From positions 1-62,461 of the IMG/VR virus record IMGVR_UViG_3300027719_000005: DNA of 62,461 nucleotides; one strand, written 5' to 3'. Origin of the DNA: a virus. Each line of letters starts with the position of its first letter. The stretch's first letter is position 1. Under the pieces are notes generated by a model. It searched no databases, had not been told where the DNA came from, and worked only from the letters and a program-made list of their open reading frames with translations. The translations under genes were made by a program, and so were the position numbers. This document shows, in pieces, positions 61,709 to 62,461 of this stretch.

Positions 61709-61984
61709 ATGAGAATTGTACTAGCAATATTTACAGATCGTTTTGAGCCATATAGCGGCTTGAGTCCATTTATAAAAAATTATCCACAGTACTCCAAGTT
61801 AATTAACAGGATTAACGAGTCCTTATCAAGAAGGAAAAAGCCCTTCGAGCATGAAGAGTTTACGCTGTTAAGGCTTGATGTTAATAAACCAAAAACTTGT
61901 GAAGAGTTTCAGCCATTCGAGTGTGAGAATTATAGAGGTTGTTTTGAATGTCCTCACAGGGTAGTAAGCAAGGCAAAAGGCTGA
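61709..61984 (+). CDS. Hypothetical Cys-containing protein, 91 aa
   Basis: I start at 61709 (MRIVLAIFTDRF), after the TATATTTG box, not at the upstream in-frame ATG at 61649. The C-terminus has three Cys pairs-like groups (KTCEEF, FECENY, CFECPHR), possibly one zinc site. It ends in the first bases of the tRNA-like element. A perfect DnaA box, TTATCCACA, is at 61780-61788 inside it. Confidence 0.55.
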   Translation: MRIVLAIFTDRFEPYSGLSPFIKNYPQYSKLINRINESLSRRKKPFEHEEFTLLRLDVNKPKTCEEFQPFECENYRGCFECPHRVVSKAKG

Positions 61985-62050
61985 ACATTGGGTAATGAAT
62001 GATTTCTCACAGTCATTCAAGAAGAGGAGGTTCGATTCCTCCTCCGGCCG
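61979..62050 (+). tRNA. tRNA-like element, degenerate, possible Glu (CTC)
   Basis: A canonical T-arm GGAGG-TTCGATT-CCTCC (62026-62042) is followed by TCCGGCC and G (62043-62050), which pairs with GGCTGAA at 61979-61985 with one A:C mismatch and one wobble. An anticodon arm around 61999-62016 presents TTCTCAC, giving anticodon CTC, but needs one bulged base or an 8-base loop. The D arm is much reduced (CATT-GGGT-AATG). No CCA is encoded. It may be a decayed tRNA, a tRNA mimic or a recombination trace. Confidence 0.4.
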
Positions 62051-62093
62051 CAAGGAAACAACCTCACTTTGTTTAAATCAAACACTAAAAGTT

Positions 62094-62444
62094 ATGGAAG
62101 CTCAAGAATTAAGAATTGGAAATGTAGTGAATTACAGAGGAAAACAAATTGTTATCACTGCAATAAACGAAAAGGAGATATACTATAAGTATGGTTTTGC
62201 TTCAATAGAAGATCATAGCCCAATTCAACTAACGGCAGTATGGATTGACAAGTCTGGAGTGAATTACCTGAACGGTATTCATAACGACAATTTTAGCGGA
62301 ATTATCACTGTACGCTATAACACCTTTGTAAAAAGGTATGAGGTGTTAATGGGTACCATCTCGATTAGGTTTATTGATTATGTACACCAGTTACAGAATA
62401 TCTTTTATGAGTTAACTGGAGAAACCTTAAACATTAAACTTTAG
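62094..62444 (+). CDS. ELRIGN-family hypothetical protein, 116 aa
   Basis: I start at 62094 (MEAQELRIGNVVNYRG); the longer in-frame start would run through the tRNA-like element. The end (YVHQLQNIFYELTGETLNI) matches the paralogue at 7691-8107. The sequence continues on the other side of the contig junction at 1-110. Function unknown. Confidence 0.75.
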   Translation: MEAQELRIGNVVNYRGKQIVITAINEKEIYYKYGFASIEDHSPIQLTAVWIDKSGVNYLNGIHNDNFSGIITVRYNTFVKRYEVLMGTISIRFIDYVHQLQNIFYELTGETLNIKL

Positions 62445-62461
62445 GACCATGAAAAACCTAC
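62335..62461. repeat. Terminal direct repeat, second copy
   Basis: Identical to bases 1-127. It should be removed when the circular sequence is written; the last 13 bases are the start of the 128-aa gene at 115. Confidence 0.9.

Noticed and set aside
61995-62093. Longer start for the ELRIGN-family gene
   Set aside because: The extra 33 codons lie across the tRNA-like T-arm; the family normally begins with the ELRIGN segment.
1-62461. CRISPR array, retron or diversity-generating retroelement
   Set aside because: No regularly spaced direct repeats of CRISPR type and no reverse-transcriptase motif (YxDD) were seen; the repeats found in 5320-7231 are irregularly spaced and flank genes.

Overview
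The window is a complete temperate phage (or prophage-derived) genome assembled as a circle. Bases 1-127 are repeated exactly at 62335-62461, so the unique length is 62,334 bp and the ends are an arbitrary cut through one gene. Several things point to a Bacteroidetes (probably Bacteroidales) host. The DNA is AT-rich. Genes mostly start with ATG behind A/T-rich leaders without strong Shine-Dalgarno sequences, and several promoters fit the Bacteroidetes -7 box TAnnTTTG. The integrase, MCP, portal and small accessory proteins resemble those of Bacteroides-type phages. The virion genes (portal, short connector, internal virion proteins, no tape measure or tail tube) suggest a podovirus-like particle.

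Layout around the circle. (1) 50892-53473, lysogeny: a tyrosine integrase and an S24-type repressor on the minus strand. Between them lies an attP core resembling a tRNA 3' end, flanked by four candidate integrase arm sites. (2) 53474-62444, early and replication genes on the plus strand: an excisionase-like HTH protein, an SbcC/RecF-like ATPase, RecT, an MBL-fold nuclease candidate, NinG, SSB, a replisome organiser, a DnaC-like loader and a DnaA domain-IV protein, followed by a tRNA-like element. (3) 1-8715, small accessory genes on the plus strand: an orphan C5-cytosine methyltransferase, a DUF2303-like protein, and an unusual stretch (5320-7231) of tiny unrelated genes separated by related, palindrome-rich spacers that look like gene cassettes. 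(4) 9209-12428, minus strand: a large virion protein and a terminase-small-like HTH protein. (5) 12563-33682, plus strand: two internal virion proteins, a 5,574-residue polyvalent protein, the portal and an Ig-like protein. (6) 34083-36645, minus strand: a Tad2 (Thoeris anti-defence) homologue, the large terminase and a small HTH protein. (7) 36820-50861, plus strand: scaffold, major capsid protein, connector, tail fibres, lysis genes (M15 endolysin, holin, spanin candidate) and further appendage proteins.

How it works together (inference): the phage integrates at a host tRNA gene and is kept silent by a self-cleaving repressor. It replicates with host polymerase recruited by its own initiator/loader set and recombines through RecT. 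It appears well equipped against host defence: DNA methylation (one free-standing C5 enzyme and one adenine-type domain inside the giant protein), a Tad2 signal sponge, and a giant multi-enzyme protein of the type thought to enter the cell with the DNA. The most novel-looking region is the cassette-like array at 5320-7231.
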